NCBI GenBank assembly: GCA_965198285.1
Contig: OZ240251.1
Location: 682,001-746,000 of the forward strand
Reading direction: 5' to 3'
DNA length: 64,000 nt
Source of the DNA: UBA11872 sp965198285
GTDB taxonomy: Bacteria; Chloroflexota; UBA11872
Below the pieces are notes generated by a model, which was not told the origin of the DNA, did no database searches, and saw only the letters and a list, made by a program, of their open reading frames with translations. Below are positions 23,528 to 32,464 of the stretch, piece by piece. The translations under genes were made by a program, and so were the position numbers. The first letter of the stretch is position 1. The number at the start of each line of letters is the position of its first letter.

Positions 23528-23610
23528 GCGGTGAGTCTCCGGCGGCGGGCCGGTCATTATGTCGGCAAACGCCCTACCATGCCCTGGACCGCCGCCCGCC
23601 GGATCCGCCA

Positions 23611-24651
23611 ATGATCGACCTTGCCATCGACGGCGTCAGCGCCGCCAGCACTCGCATCTTCACGGCCGCCGGCGTTCCCGGCGACATGGCCGCGCAACTG
23701 ACGGTCTGGCTGGTGAACTCCAACCTCTCGGGTCATCCCTCGCACGGGTTGCAGCGCGTCACCGAGTACGTGCGGCAGATCCGGGAAGGGCAGATGGACC
23801 CGACCGCGCGACCACGGGTGCACCTGGAAACCGAGACGACGGTCGTACTGGACGGGCAGCAAGGGATCGGACACTTTGCCGCCGACCGGCTGACGCGCGA
23901 GTTGGCCGTGAAGTGCCTCGAATCGCGCATTGCGATGGGCGGGATCATCAACGGCCGCCACATCGGGCGTTTAGGCGAGTGGGGCGAGCTGGCCGCCGAC
24001 CTGGGGGTGCTGATGTACATGTCGCTGGGGTCCGCCAGCGGCTGGATGACAGCCACCTTCGGGGCGGCGGAAGGGCGGCTGGGCACCAACCCGATGGCGT
24101 TCGGCGCGCCCGGGCTGGACGGCGACTCGTTTGTGATGGACTTTGCCACCAGCGCGGCGGCTGAAGGCAAAATCCGAGTTGCGCGTGACAGCGGCAAGTC
24201 CGTCCCGGAAGGCTGGATCCGCGACTCCGAGGGCCGCGCCACCACCAACCCCAACGACTTCTACGACGGCGGCACGATGCTGACGTTCGGGGAGCACAAA
24301 GGCTCGGCCATCGCGATCATGACCACGCTGCTTTCCGTGGTGACCGCCAGCGCCGCCGACGACATTGCCGACGGGGCATCGGTCTTTGGCTTTGCCATCG
24401 ATCCCAATGCCTTCGGCCGCGGCGACGAGACGCGGGCCGTGATCCAGCACCAGCTCACGCGCGTGCGATCCGCGGCGCCCGCCGGCGGCTTCAGCGACGT
24501 GCAGGTTCCCGGCGACTTCGAACGCCGATCCCGCGCCGCCCTGGTCGGCGGCCCATTGCAGATTCCCGAACCGACGTGGGAGGGGTTCTTGCAGGCGGCT
24601 GAACGGGTCGACATTCCGCGGGAGGAGATCGAGGGGCTGGCCCTGGGGTAG
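23611..24651 (+). CDS. Ldh family oxidoreductase (malate/L-lactate/ureidoglycolate type)
   Basis: A 346-residue non-Rossmann NAD(P) enzyme. The signature LSGHPSHGLQRV (about 37-48) carries the catalytic His. GRHIGRLGEWGELAADLG, TNPMAFGAPG and VMDFATSAAAEGKIRVARD are the usual cofactor and substrate segments, and LTFGEHKGSAIAIM is the closing motif (G-x-K-G). It is the paralogue of the gene at 27956-29005. It reduces 2-oxoacids to 2-hydroxyacids or the reverse. Divergent from the Fe-ADH. Confidence 0.93.
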   Translation: MIDLAIDGVSAASTRIFTAAGVPGDMAAQLTVWLVNSNLSGHPSHGLQRVTEYVRQIREGQMDPTARPRVHLETETTVVLDGQQGIGHFAADRLTRELAVKCLESRIAMGGIINGRHIGRLGEWGELAADLGVLMYMSLGSASGWMTATFGAAEGRLGTNPMAFGAPGLDGDSFVMDFATSAAAEGKIRVARDSGKSVPEGWIRDSEGRATTNPNDFYDGGTMLTFGEHKGSAIAIMTTLLSVVTASAADDIADGASVFGFAIDPNAFGRGDETRAVIQHQLTRVRSAAPAGGFSDVQVPGDFERRSRAALVGGPLQIPEPTWEGFLQAAERVDIPREEIEGLALG

Positions 24652-24694
24652 GCGTCATAGGAGCCGGCATGCGGTGGTTCGGTCGGTGCGGGTG

Positions 24695-25276
24695 ATGGCG
24701 AGCGACAGGATGCGGACTCACGACGTGACGTTGCGGTCGGGTCCGGTTGTACTGCGGCCGCTGACCGAGGGCGACTGGGACCTGGTTGTCGGGTGGTGGA
24801 ACGACCCGGAGATTTCCTACTACTCCGACTCGAACGAGAGCGAGTACAGCCGTGCGCAGGTGCAGGAGATTGTCCGAGGCATCTCAAGGCGCGCGTACTG
24901 TTTCGTCATTGAGTTCGAGGGCCGGCCAGTGGGTGAGTGCTGGCTGCAGGAGATGAACATGAAGCGGATCCTGGAGCGGAATCCAGGCCTGGACTGCCGA
25001 CGTATCGATCTGGCAATCGAGAAAGCCTCTTGGGGACAAGGGATTGGCACGGCGACGATTCGGTTGCTGGTCGGGTTCGGGTTCGAGTCGGAGTGCGCGG
25101 ACGCCATCTTTGCCATGGACGTGGCCGACTACAACCGGGGGAGCCGCCGGGCGGTCGAGAAGGCCGGATTCGAGCTTTGTGACACGGTCCCGCAGCCGGC
25201 CGGCGCTCGTGCGAGGGTCAGGCATGATCTCGTCATTCGGGCAGAGCGCGGCGTCGGTGGGATGGCCGAGGAGTAG
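24695..25276 (+). CDS. GNAT acetyltransferase, aminoglycoside-6'-type fold
   Basis: About 193 residues. VVLRPLTEGDWDLVVGWWNDPEI is the N-terminal strand-helix of RimJ/AAC(6')-like GNATs. IDLAIEKASWGQGIGTATIRLLV holds the acetyl-CoA loop W-G-Q-G-I-G, and DYNRGSRRAVEKAGFE is motif B. The start is uncertain: GTG 24674, ATG 24695 and ATG 24710 are all in frame. The fold alone does not indicate drug resistance. It lies between the Ldh gene and the NfeD-SPFH operon. Confidence 0.85.
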   Translation: MASDRMRTHDVTLRSGPVVLRPLTEGDWDLVVGWWNDPEISYYSDSNESEYSRAQVQEIVRGISRRAYCFVIEFEGRPVGECWLQEMNMKRILERNPGLDCRRIDLAIEKASWGQGIGTATIRLLVGFGFESECADAIFAMDVADYNRGSRRAVEKAGFELCDTVPQPAGARARVRHDLVIRAERGVGGMAEE

Positions 25277-25309
25277 TCTGAAGAGAACGAGGCCAGCAGA
25301 GAATCGGCA

Positions 25310-25747
25310 ATGCCCTGGTGGGGATGGATCATCTTCGGCGTAGTGCTGCTGGGCGCCGAGTTGCTGGCCATCGAAGCTCAGTTTTACCTGGTGCTCCTGG
25401 GTGTGGCAGCGCTGCTGACCGGGCTTGGCGTGGCGGCTGGGCTACCTGGGCAACCGTACGCCGAGTGGGGGCTGTTCTCGGTGCTGGCCGTGGTGCTGAT
25501 GTTTGGCGTCCGGCGGCAACTCTATGGCCGGCTGGTGGGCGCCCCGCCGCCGATGTACGAAGTGGTCGTGGGCGAGATCGCGACGGTTTCCGAGACGATC
25601 GAACCCGGCGCCCTCGGCCGCGCCCAGTTGCGGGGCGCCGAATGGACGGCCCGCAACGTGGGCCGCAACCCACTAACCGAGGGACAGCGCGCGCGTATCG
25701 AGCGCGTCGAAAACCTGGTCGTCGACCTGAACGCAGAGGAGGAATAG
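25310..25747 (+). CDS. NfeD-like membrane protein
   Basis: A 145-residue protein. WWGWIIFGVVLLGAELLAI and the next two hydrophobic segments (about 27-45 and 52-67) form the membrane part. Residues about 80-145 form the small OB-fold domain (VVGEIATVSETIEPGALGRA, then TEGQRARIERVENLVVDL). This is the short NfeD type that partners a stomatin/SPFH protein in membrane microdomains. The SPFH gene begins 3 bp after its stop, with AGGAGG placed inside its last codons, so the two are cotranslated. Confidence 0.92.
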   Translation: MPWWGWIIFGVVLLGAELLAIEAQFYLVLLGVAALLTGLGVAAGLPGQPYAEWGLFSVLAVVLMFGVRRQLYGRLVGAPPPMYEVVVGEIATVSETIEPGALGRAQLRGAEWTARNVGRNPLTEGQRARIERVENLVVDLNAEEE

Positions 25748-25749
25748 AC

Positions 25750-26691
25750 GTGGAAGCTATGGGAATCGTCGGCCTGATTGTCGTGGCCGCGATCGTGTTG
25801 CTGGTGGTCGTGGTCCTCTTCAAGACGGCAGTGATCGTGCCGCAGCAGTCGGCGTATGTGATCGAGCGGCTGGGTCGCTACAGCCGCACGCTGCAAGCCG
25901 GGTTCCACATTTTGCTGCCGTTCATGGACTCGGTGGCCTACAAGCACACGCTGAAGGAGCAGGCGGTCGATATTTCGGAACAGCTCTGCATCACGCGCGA
26001 CAACGTGCAGGTGGGCGTGGACGGGGTGCTGTATTTGCAGGTGCTGGAGCCGCGGCAGGCCTCCTACGGGATTACGAATTACATCTTTGCGATCTCGCAG
26101 CTGGCGCAGACGACGCTGCGGAGCGAGGTGGGGAAGATCGACCTGGACCGGACGTTCGAGGAGCGGTCGTCGATCAACCGGCTGATCGTGAATGAGCTGG
26201 ACCAGGCTTCGGCGCCGTGGGGGGTGAAGGTGCTGCGTTACGAGATTCGCAACATCAACCCGCCGACGGACGTGCTGAACGCGATGGAGAAGCAGATGCG
26301 CGCCGAGCGTGAGAAGCGCGCGGTGATTCTGAACTCGGAGGGTGAGCGGGACGCCAAGATCAATGAGGCGGAAGGCGAGAAGCAGCGGGTGATCAAGGAG
26401 TCGGAAGCGACGCGCACGCAGCAGATCAATGAGGCGCAGGGTGAAGCGGAGGCGATTCTGGCGGTGGCCACGGCGTCGGCGGAGGGGATTACGCGGATTG
26501 GCCAGTCGGTGAGCGGCGACGGCGGCATGGACGCGATGCGGCTGCGGGTGGCGGAGCAGTACATCGCGCAGTTCGGCCAGATCGCCAAGGAAGGGAACAC
26601 GCTGGTGGTGCCGGCGAACCTGAGCGATTTGTCCTCGATGCTGGCGCTGGCGTCGACGATTGTGAAGGGCGATCGGGAGGCGTCAAACTAG
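25750..26691 (+). CDS. SPFH/band 7 (stomatin-like) protein
   Basis: A 313-residue protein. It starts at GTG 25750 behind AGGAGG. One N-terminal membrane helix (about 5-24) is followed by the band 7 domain (VIVPQQSAYVIERLGRYSRT onward) with VDISEQLCITRDNVQVGVDG. A long Glu/Lys/Arg/Ala-rich helix (about 180-250) forms coiled coils for oligomer rings, and the tail NLSDLSSMLALASTI is conserved. It partners the NfeD protein just upstream, in flotillin-like membrane domain organisation and stress tolerance. Confidence 0.94.
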   Translation: MEAMGIVGLIVVAAIVLLVVVVLFKTAVIVPQQSAYVIERLGRYSRTLQAGFHILLPFMDSVAYKHTLKEQAVDISEQLCITRDNVQVGVDGVLYLQVLEPRQASYGITNYIFAISQLAQTTLRSEVGKIDLDRTFEERSSINRLIVNELDQASAPWGVKVLRYEIRNINPPTDVLNAMEKQMRAEREKRAVILNSEGERDAKINEAEGEKQRVIKESEATRTQQINEAQGEAEAILAVATASAEGITRIGQSVSGDGGMDAMRLRVAEQYIAQFGQIAKEGNTLVVPANLSDLSSMLALASTIVKGDREASN

Positions 26692-26744
26692 CGTCAGCCC
26701 GGCCACCCGTGAGGGGTGAGCGGAGCGCTACGAGCTTTTTGCGC

Positions 26745-27752
26745 TCACCAGGGGCATAGCGGGGACGCCAGCCTTGGGGGATATGTTGCCGGCCGAGAGC
26801 TACAGGCATCGGCAAACTCGGCGTCGGCAACAGGCTGGGATCCGATGGGCGCGGGAAGGTGTTGGGCCCAGGCGAGGGCGGCGCGGAGGCCTTGCAGGTT
26901 TTGGGGGAAGTCGGGGTCGGTATAGGTGGTCAGCTCAACGATCGCTACGTGGATGCCTCGCTGGACAAGGTATTTGGAGGACTGACCGCTGAGGGGGTAG
27001 GCGGTCCAGCCCCTTAGGTAGATGTATTGCGCGGCCCGAGCGATCGTGCTCGCGAGCTCAACCGAGCCGCCGCCGGGACCCGGCACGACCACGCCGCCCC
27101 GGCTGTGGATGAATATGGCGGCGACAAACGGCCGGTTGACCAGGTACCGGGCCAGGGCGCGGGTCTCGGGCTCTGAGAATGGTCGCGTGCCGCCTGCGCC
27201 AGGGACGAGCCCGGAGGGGCCGTAGGCGTCGGGCTGCCAGCCGGCGTCCCAGTTGCGGTTGAGGTCGACGCCGTTGGCGTTGGTGCGCGTGCCGGCAGCG
27301 GCGCCGTCGGGGTTGAGATCGGGAATGAACGCGAGGCCGACGCCGTCGGGAATCTCGGCGAGGTTTTCACGGAAGTGATCGAGCAGCAGCCTGGCGAGAA
27401 CGGTGGTGTTGGCCTCGTTGCCCTGGTGGATGCCGCCGATAACGGCGACCCAACGCGGGCCATTTCCCAGCTCCACGCCGCGGATTGGGCGACCCTGGAC
27501 GGAGTGGCCGAGTAGCACGGGGTCGCCGGCGACGGCTTGTGCCTCATCGTCGGCCGTCGCGGAAGGCGTTGGCTCCGGCGTCGTCTCCGCAGCGGGCGTG
27601 GATGTGGCACCGTACAGCGCGCCGCCGACGCCCTGCGCGGCAACGCTGGCTGGGATGCCAATCAATGAAAGCAGGCAGGCCGTGCCCAGGATGGCGACCA
27701 GCGCCAGGAGATCGGGTATGCCTGCTCGGCTTAGGCCTTGGGCGGCTACCAC
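26745..27752 (-). CDS. Secreted M14-type zinc carboxypeptidase-like protein
   Basis: About 335 residues. A hydrophobic leader (IPDLLALVAILGTACLLSLI...SVAAQG) and a Thr/Pro/Glu-rich linker precede the catalytic domain. Zinc ligands are in GGIHQGNEAN (H-x-x-E type, about 115) and FIHSRGG (His, about 238). The substrate Arg/Asn motif is NANGVDLNRNWD, and the general-base Glu lies in VAIVELTTYTDPDF. It would trim peptides or amino-acyl groups, possibly in the envelope. The start is uncertain: GTG 27752 is the nearest codon before the leader and lacks a good ribosome site. Convergent with the SPFH gene. Confidence 0.8.
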   Translation of the reverse strand: MVAAQGLSRAGIPDLLALVAILGTACLLSLIGIPASVAAQGVGGALYGATSTPAAETTPEPTPSATADDEAQAVAGDPVLLGHSVQGRPIRGVELGNGPRWVAVIGGIHQGNEANTTVLARLLLDHFRENLAEIPDGVGLAFIPDLNPDGAAAGTRTNANGVDLNRNWDAGWQPDAYGPSGLVPGAGGTRPFSEPETRALARYLVNRPFVAAIFIHSRGGVVVPGPGGGSVELASTIARAAQYIYLRGWTAYPLSGQSSKYLVQRGIHVAIVELTTYTDPDFPQNLQGLRAALAWAQHLPAPIGSQPVADAEFADACSSRPATYPPRLASPLCPW

Positions 27753-27955
27753 GGAGACGGCGCCGATGGCAGCTTGCGGATGGCAGTTCCGGCAACTGCG
27801 ATTCTTGTTCGCGTCAGCACGTCGATGTTCCGGCTGATCATCGCATGGTTGGTGCTGGTTTCGACGTTGGGACAGCCTCCGCCGGGGTAGGCGCGAGGCG
27901 GGCGGCTGCGTACCATGCGGCTGATCATTGCTGCCGCGTATGACCTGAGGGACGC

Positions 27956-29005
27956 ATGCCGACTTTTGCCGTTGAGCCATTGACGGAGGCCACTGCCCGC
28001 GTGTTGGGCGCGGCGGGTACGCCGGAGGATATTGCCGGCAAGCTGGCGCGCTGGCTGATCAACGCGAATCTGTCGGGCCATCCCTCGCACGGGGTCATCC
28101 GGGTAACCCAATACCTGGCCCAGATCAAGGACGGCGCCTACCGGCCGGCGGAACGGCCGCGGGTGATCTCGGAGAGCGATACGTCGGTTGTGATGGAAGG
28201 CGGTGGGGCGTTCGGGCACCTGGCGGCCGAGGAACTGACCATCCGGCTGGTGGAGAAGTCGCGGGTCTCGCGGGTGGCGGTGGGCGGTATCACGCGCTGC
28301 AACCACATCGGGCGCCTGGGCGAATGGTCGGAGCTGGCCGTTTCGATGGGCGCGGTGTTTCTGATGGTGGCGGGCGGCCCCGGCATGATGCGCACGGCGC
28401 CGTTCGGGGGCCGCGAGGGCCGGATGAGCACCAACCCGATCAGCTTTGGCGCCCCGGCCGACGATGCCGATCCGATCATCCTGGACTTCGCGACCACGGC
28501 CGCGGCCGAGGGGAAGATCCGGGTGGCGCGGGACAAGGGGGTGGAGATTCCGCCGGGACAGATCCTGGACAACCAGGGCCAGCCGTCCACCAATCCGAAT
28601 GACCTCTACGACGACGGCGTCATGCTGCCCTTCGGTGGGCACAAGGGCTATGGCCTGATGCTGATGATCGAGCTGTTGGCGTCCAACCTGGTGGGCGACA
28701 CGATCACCGGGTCGCCGCAGTCGCCGATCGGGACGTTCGCGCTGGCCATCGATCCGGACGCGCTGGGCGCGGGCGCCGGCTTTGCGGCGATGACCGACGC
28801 CACGATCAACCGGGTGAAGCGGACGGCTGCGGCTCCGGGGTTCGACGAGGTGCTGGTCCCCGGGGACATTGAGCGGCGCTCGCGCGAGGACGTCAGGGCT
28901 GCGGGCGTGGAGCTACCCGACGCCACCTGGAACGATGTGCTGGCCGCCGCCTCCGACGTGGGGCTGGATCCGGCGGAAGTGAACGCTATCGCGGCAGGCG
29001 GGTAG
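27956..29005 (+). CDS. Ldh family oxidoreductase (second copy)
   Basis: A 349-residue paralogue of 23611-24651. The signature LSGHPSHGVIRV, RCNHIGRLGEWSELAVSMG, TNPISFGAP and ILDFATTAAAEGKIRVARDK are present, and the closing LPFGGHKGYGLMLMIELLA is closer to the consensus than in the first copy. Identity between the two is moderate, so the duplication is old and substrates may differ. It is followed at 24 bp by a secreted glycosidase-like gene on the same strand. Confidence 0.93.
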   Translation: MPTFAVEPLTEATARVLGAAGTPEDIAGKLARWLINANLSGHPSHGVIRVTQYLAQIKDGAYRPAERPRVISESDTSVVMEGGGAFGHLAAEELTIRLVEKSRVSRVAVGGITRCNHIGRLGEWSELAVSMGAVFLMVAGGPGMMRTAPFGGREGRMSTNPISFGAPADDADPIILDFATTAAAEGKIRVARDKGVEIPPGQILDNQGQPSTNPNDLYDDGVMLPFGGHKGYGLMLMIELLASNLVGDTITGSPQSPIGTFALAIDPDALGAGAGFAAMTDATINRVKRTAAAPGFDEVLVPGDIERRSREDVRAAGVELPDATWNDVLAAASDVGLDPAEVNAIAAGG

Positions 29006-29028
29006 CGGCGGCGAGGCATCTGCTTGGC

Positions 29029-31038
29029 ATGTTGAGGATGAGGCGCCGGCTGATAATCGGGGTGTTGCTGGCCGCTCTCCTGCTGGCCTTTGCGGCGCCG
29101 GCGCATGCCGTTGGCTGTGATGGAATCGTCCTTGACGATGGTTGTTTGTTCACGGCCACGGGCGGCGATACACCGGATCCGAACGATGGGTTTGCCGTAA
29201 CCGATGCGGACGGCGTTCCCCTGTGGACCTTTGTGCGCGACCGGGATCTGCAGGCCATCGGCTATCCGATCAGCCAGCGATGGGTCGACGGGCCGTTCAC
29301 GCTGCAGGCCTTTCAGAAGGTGATTTTGCAGTGGTCGCCCGGCGAGCAGCGCATGAACTACTACAACACGCTGGATGTGCTGGCGAACCGGTATCCCGCG
29401 GTGCGCCTGGCCAACGTGCCTGAGCATCAGGTCCTGGACACCGAGGGGCTGAGCTTCGCCCAGGTCAAGGATGTCCACCTTTCGATCCTTGACCGAAACC
29501 CAAAGATCAAGGCCACGTTCCTGGCGGAGTCGGATTGGCTGAACCTCTTTGGTCTGCCGATCCGCTACGAGGAGCGCGAAGTCAACGGCAATCCGCAGGG
29601 TCTGCAGTTGCTCCGGGCGCAGCGCGTTGTCTTTGAAGTCTGGAACGTGCCGGCGCCGGGCACCACGCAAGGGGCCGTCGGTCGACAGAATATCCCGGAC
29701 AAGGTGAAGCGGCTCTCGAACGTCATCATTCCGGACGCCGCGAAGACTCCGGTGGTACACGTTGAAAGGAGCGATATCTGTGAGCTTGATCGGAGCGGGA
29801 CCGTGGAGCGGGTCGTTAATCGAGAGTTTCCTTCGGTCTTTGGAGCATGGAGTCACATACTGCTGAACCGGCCGATTCCAGCCGAAATCTGGGCGCTCGA
29901 TTACGTTGATAGCGCGAGGGCATATCACGATCTTTTCTGGGCCGGCATGGGTCACGGTTTAGAGTGGGCATCGACGCCGTATGGAATGCGAGTGGTTGGA
30001 GCATGGCCGTTTGCCCAGGAGCAGAAGAACCGGCTCCATGTTCAGAATCCAAACTGGCTTCACCTTGTTCCCATCTACCATTACGGTTCCCACCCGGAGT
30101 TATATCCCGAAGACTGGCCGTATTGGCTCAGGGATGAGTCGGGAAACCGACTCGCAGACGAAGGTTGGGGTGAGCTTTTAATCGACTACACGCATCCCGC
30201 AGCGCAAGACCATTTTGTCCGGCAAGCGATTGCCGTCGCAAAGTGCGGCGTTTTTGATGGCATTTTCATGGATTGGTGGACACAAGAAGAAGATTCGAAT
30301 CAAGAGATAGCGCACCTCTATCACGGCAATAGAATCAGTGTCGAGGTATCAATGCTTCGACGAATCCGCGAAGCTGTTGGTGACGACTTTCTCATTGTCG
30401 TGAATTCACGAACACAGAAGATTCCGCTCTCGGCTCCCTATGTCAATGGAGCGTTCATGGAAGGGCATCGTAGGCATACGCGGGAGTACCTGACCGAAGT
30501 CGAAAGCACCTTACTCTGGGCTGAAACGAACTTCAGATATCCCCAGGTAAACAATTATGAGGCATGGAGCATCCTGGAGGAACCGCTCAACTCTCCACGC
30601 AATCAGCAATGGATGCGTGTATTTACGACACTGAGCCTGACGCATTCCAACGGCTACGTGTCCTATGTGATCGGATCCGACAGTGCATTTGTTCACCAGC
30701 ATGGTGATGACATCTGGGAAGGACACGCAGCGGAACACGCAGCCGATATGGTGCACGAGCATTGGCAAGAAAAGAATTGGCAATCCTTCTGGGATGCGCC
30801 GCTTGGCCAGGCTCTAGGCGGAAATGAGACAAAAGCAAAGCTCGACCGTGGTCGGCAAGGGCTATTTATCCGGGAGTTCACCAACGGGTGGGCGGTGTAC
30901 AACCGGAGTGGCAGCCCACAGCGCGTCGAGTTTCCGGAGGAAGCAACAGGTGTGCATAGCGGCGTCACGGGTGCCGAGCACACCATTGCCGATCTCGACG
31001 GGGAGATTTACGTCAAGAGCAGTCGAACTGCCCCTTGA
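29029..31038 (+). CDS. Secreted two-module protein: LGFP-like N-module fused to glycosidase-like TIM barrel
   Basis: A 669-residue protein. The signal peptide is RRRLIIGVLLAALLLAFAAPAHA. Residues about 30-245 form a repeat module with GYPISQRWVDGPFTLQAFQK and GLPIRYEEREVNGNPQGLQL, the G-x-P-I/V-(S/R) pattern of LGFP-like wall modules. Residues about 265-640 look like an uncharacterised glycoside-hydrolase-like barrel (WLHLVPIYHYGSHPELYP, LLIDYTHPAAQDHFVRQAI, FDGIFMDWWTQEE with acidic residues at a strand end). GC content drops near 29750, exactly between the modules, pointing to a recent fusion. It probably acts outside the cell on a polysaccharide; the reaction is unproven. Confidence 0.75.
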   Translation: MLRMRRRLIIGVLLAALLLAFAAPAHAVGCDGIVLDDGCLFTATGGDTPDPNDGFAVTDADGVPLWTFVRDRDLQAIGYPISQRWVDGPFTLQAFQKVILQWSPGEQRMNYYNTLDVLANRYPAVRLANVPEHQVLDTEGLSFAQVKDVHLSILDRNPKIKATFLAESDWLNLFGLPIRYEEREVNGNPQGLQLLRAQRVVFEVWNVPAPGTTQGAVGRQNIPDKVKRLSNVIIPDAAKTPVVHVERSDICELDRSGTVERVVNREFPSVFGAWSHILLNRPIPAEIWALDYVDSARAYHDLFWAGMGHGLEWASTPYGMRVVGAWPFAQEQKNRLHVQNPNWLHLVPIYHYGSHPELYPEDWPYWLRDESGNRLADEGWGELLIDYTHPAAQDHFVRQAIAVAKCGVFDGIFMDWWTQEEDSNQEIAHLYHGNRISVEVSMLRRIREAVGDDFLIVVNSRTQKIPLSAPYVNGAFMEGHRRHTREYLTEVESTLLWAETNFRYPQVNNYEAWSILEEPLNSPRNQQWMRVFTTLSLTHSNGYVSYVIGSDSAFVHQHGDDIWEGHAAEHAADMVHEHWQEKNWQSFWDAPLGQALGGNETKAKLDRGRQGLFIREFTNGWAVYNRSGSPQRVEFPEEATGVHSGVTGAEHTIADLDGEIYVKSSRTAP

Positions 31039-31133
31039 TGTGAAATGCCGGTCGGCGATGCCGTGGCGGCACTCCGCCGGACAGTCGGGCGACCTATCGG
31101 CGACTGGTGGAATGGAAGATAGAAGGTTGCGTG

Positions 31134-31162
31134 CCTCGGGCGTTCTGGGGAAACGCCCGAGG
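31134..31162. terminator. Bidirectional terminator hairpin
   Basis: CCTCGGGCGTT (31134-31144) and AACGCCCGAGG (31152-31162) form an 11-bp perfect stem with a 7-nt loop. It lies between the convergent ends of the glycosidase-like and aminotransferase genes. Confidence 0.7.
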
Positions 31163-31224
31163 CCAACGTTCTAAACGGCGGTCCTGCACCCGACGCCTTC
31201 AACGGCGCAGTGCGTCGAGGCCGC

Positions 31225-32400
31225 TTACTCCAGGAACGCCTCCATGCGCCGCAGCGACTCCTCCAGGTTTTCCATGCTGGTGGCGAAGCTGAGGCGCACG
31301 CAGTTGTCGTCGCCGAAGTCGCTGCCGGGGACGACGCCGACGTGGGCGTCCTCCAGGAGTCGATTGGCCCACTCGGTCGAGCCCGACACGCCGATCTGTT
31401 CGTAGGTGTCGGACACGTCCGGGAACACGTAGAAGGCGCCGCCCGGTTCGGGGCAAATCACGCCCTCAATCCGGTTCAGCGCGTTGCTGACGAATTCTCC
31501 GCGGCGTTCGAACTCGCTGCGCATCATCTCCACGCAGGCCTGATCGCCGTCCAGGGCGGCGGCCAGGGCGTGCATGGTGAAGGTGGCGGCGCCGCTGGTG
31601 GTCTGCGACTGGAGCTTAGCCATGCCCTTGATGATTTCAACCGGGCCAGCCGCGTAGCCCACGCGCCAGCCGGTCATGGAGTAGGTCTTTGACCCGGCGT
31701 TGAAGGTGATGGTGTGGTCGTAGGCGTGATCCGACACGGCCCCGAAGCTCTTGAACGTGCGTCCGCCGTAGAGCAGGCGGTCGTACATCTCGTCGCTGAA
31801 GGTGATCACGTCGGTGTCCGCCAACACGTCCACCAGGGCCTCGGTCTCCTCGGGCGAGTAGGCGGCGCCGGTGGGGTTGCTGGGCGAGTTGAAGACGAAC
31901 ACGTGCGTACGCGGGGTGAGCGCGTTGCGCAGCTGCTGCGGCGTGACCTTGAAGTCCTGATCGGCGCCGGCGTTGACGATGACCGGCACGCCGCCGCAGA
32001 GCTTGACCTGCTCCGGGTAGGACACCCAGTAGGGCGCGGGGATGATGACCTCGTCGCCGGGGTCCAGCAGGGTGGCGAAGGCCAGGTAGAGCCCTTCCTT
32101 GCCGCCCACGCTGGCAATCACCTGGTCGGGCGTGTAGGTGAGACCGTTTTCGCGGGCCAGCTTGTTGCAGACGGCCTGCTTGAGCTCGGGCACGCCGGAG
32201 GCCGGCTTGGCGTACTTGGTCTCGCCGCGACCCAGCGCGGCGTCGGCGGCCTGCTTGATGTGGTCAGGCGTGTCGAAATCGGGCTCGCCGGCGCCCAGGC
32301 TGATGACGTCCACGCCTTCAGCGCGCAGGGCAGCGACCTTGTTGCTAACGGCGATCGTTCCCGATTCCGCCAAATCTTGTACACGCTGCGAGATCCTCAC
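31225..32400 (-). CDS. PLP-dependent aminotransferase, class I (aspartate aminotransferase type)
   Basis: A 391-residue fold-type I enzyme close to the AspC/AspB 1-gamma group. VISLGAGEPDFDTP lies near residue 33, FNSPSNPTGAAYS holds the PLP-contacting Asn, FSDEMYDRLLY follows, and GSKTYSMTGWRVGY has the Schiff-base Lys. The C-terminal Arg is in NCVRLSFATS. It transfers amino groups between aspartate or other amino acids and 2-oxoglutarate. GTG start. No partner in the operon is evident. Confidence 0.94.
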   Translation of the reverse strand: MRISQRVQDLAESGTIAVSNKVAALRAEGVDVISLGAGEPDFDTPDHIKQAADAALGRGETKYAKPASGVPELKQAVCNKLARENGLTYTPDQVIASVGGKEGLYLAFATLLDPGDEVIIPAPYWVSYPEQVKLCGGVPVIVNAGADQDFKVTPQQLRNALTPRTHVFVFNSPSNPTGAAYSPEETEALVDVLADTDVITFSDEMYDRLLYGGRTFKSFGAVSDHAYDHTITFNAGSKTYSMTGWRVGYAAGPVEIIKGMAKLQSQTTSGAATFTMHALAAALDGDQACVEMMRSEFERRGEFVSNALNRIEGVICPEPGGAFYVFPDVSDTYEQIGVSGSTEWANRLLEDAHVGVVPGSDFGDDNCVRLSFATSMENLEESLRRMEAFLE

Positions 32401-32464
32401 GGGCCGGCCTTCTGGTGCAAGTCAGGGGGCGACCATTGTGCCCGACGCCGACTGCTTGTGGGCG

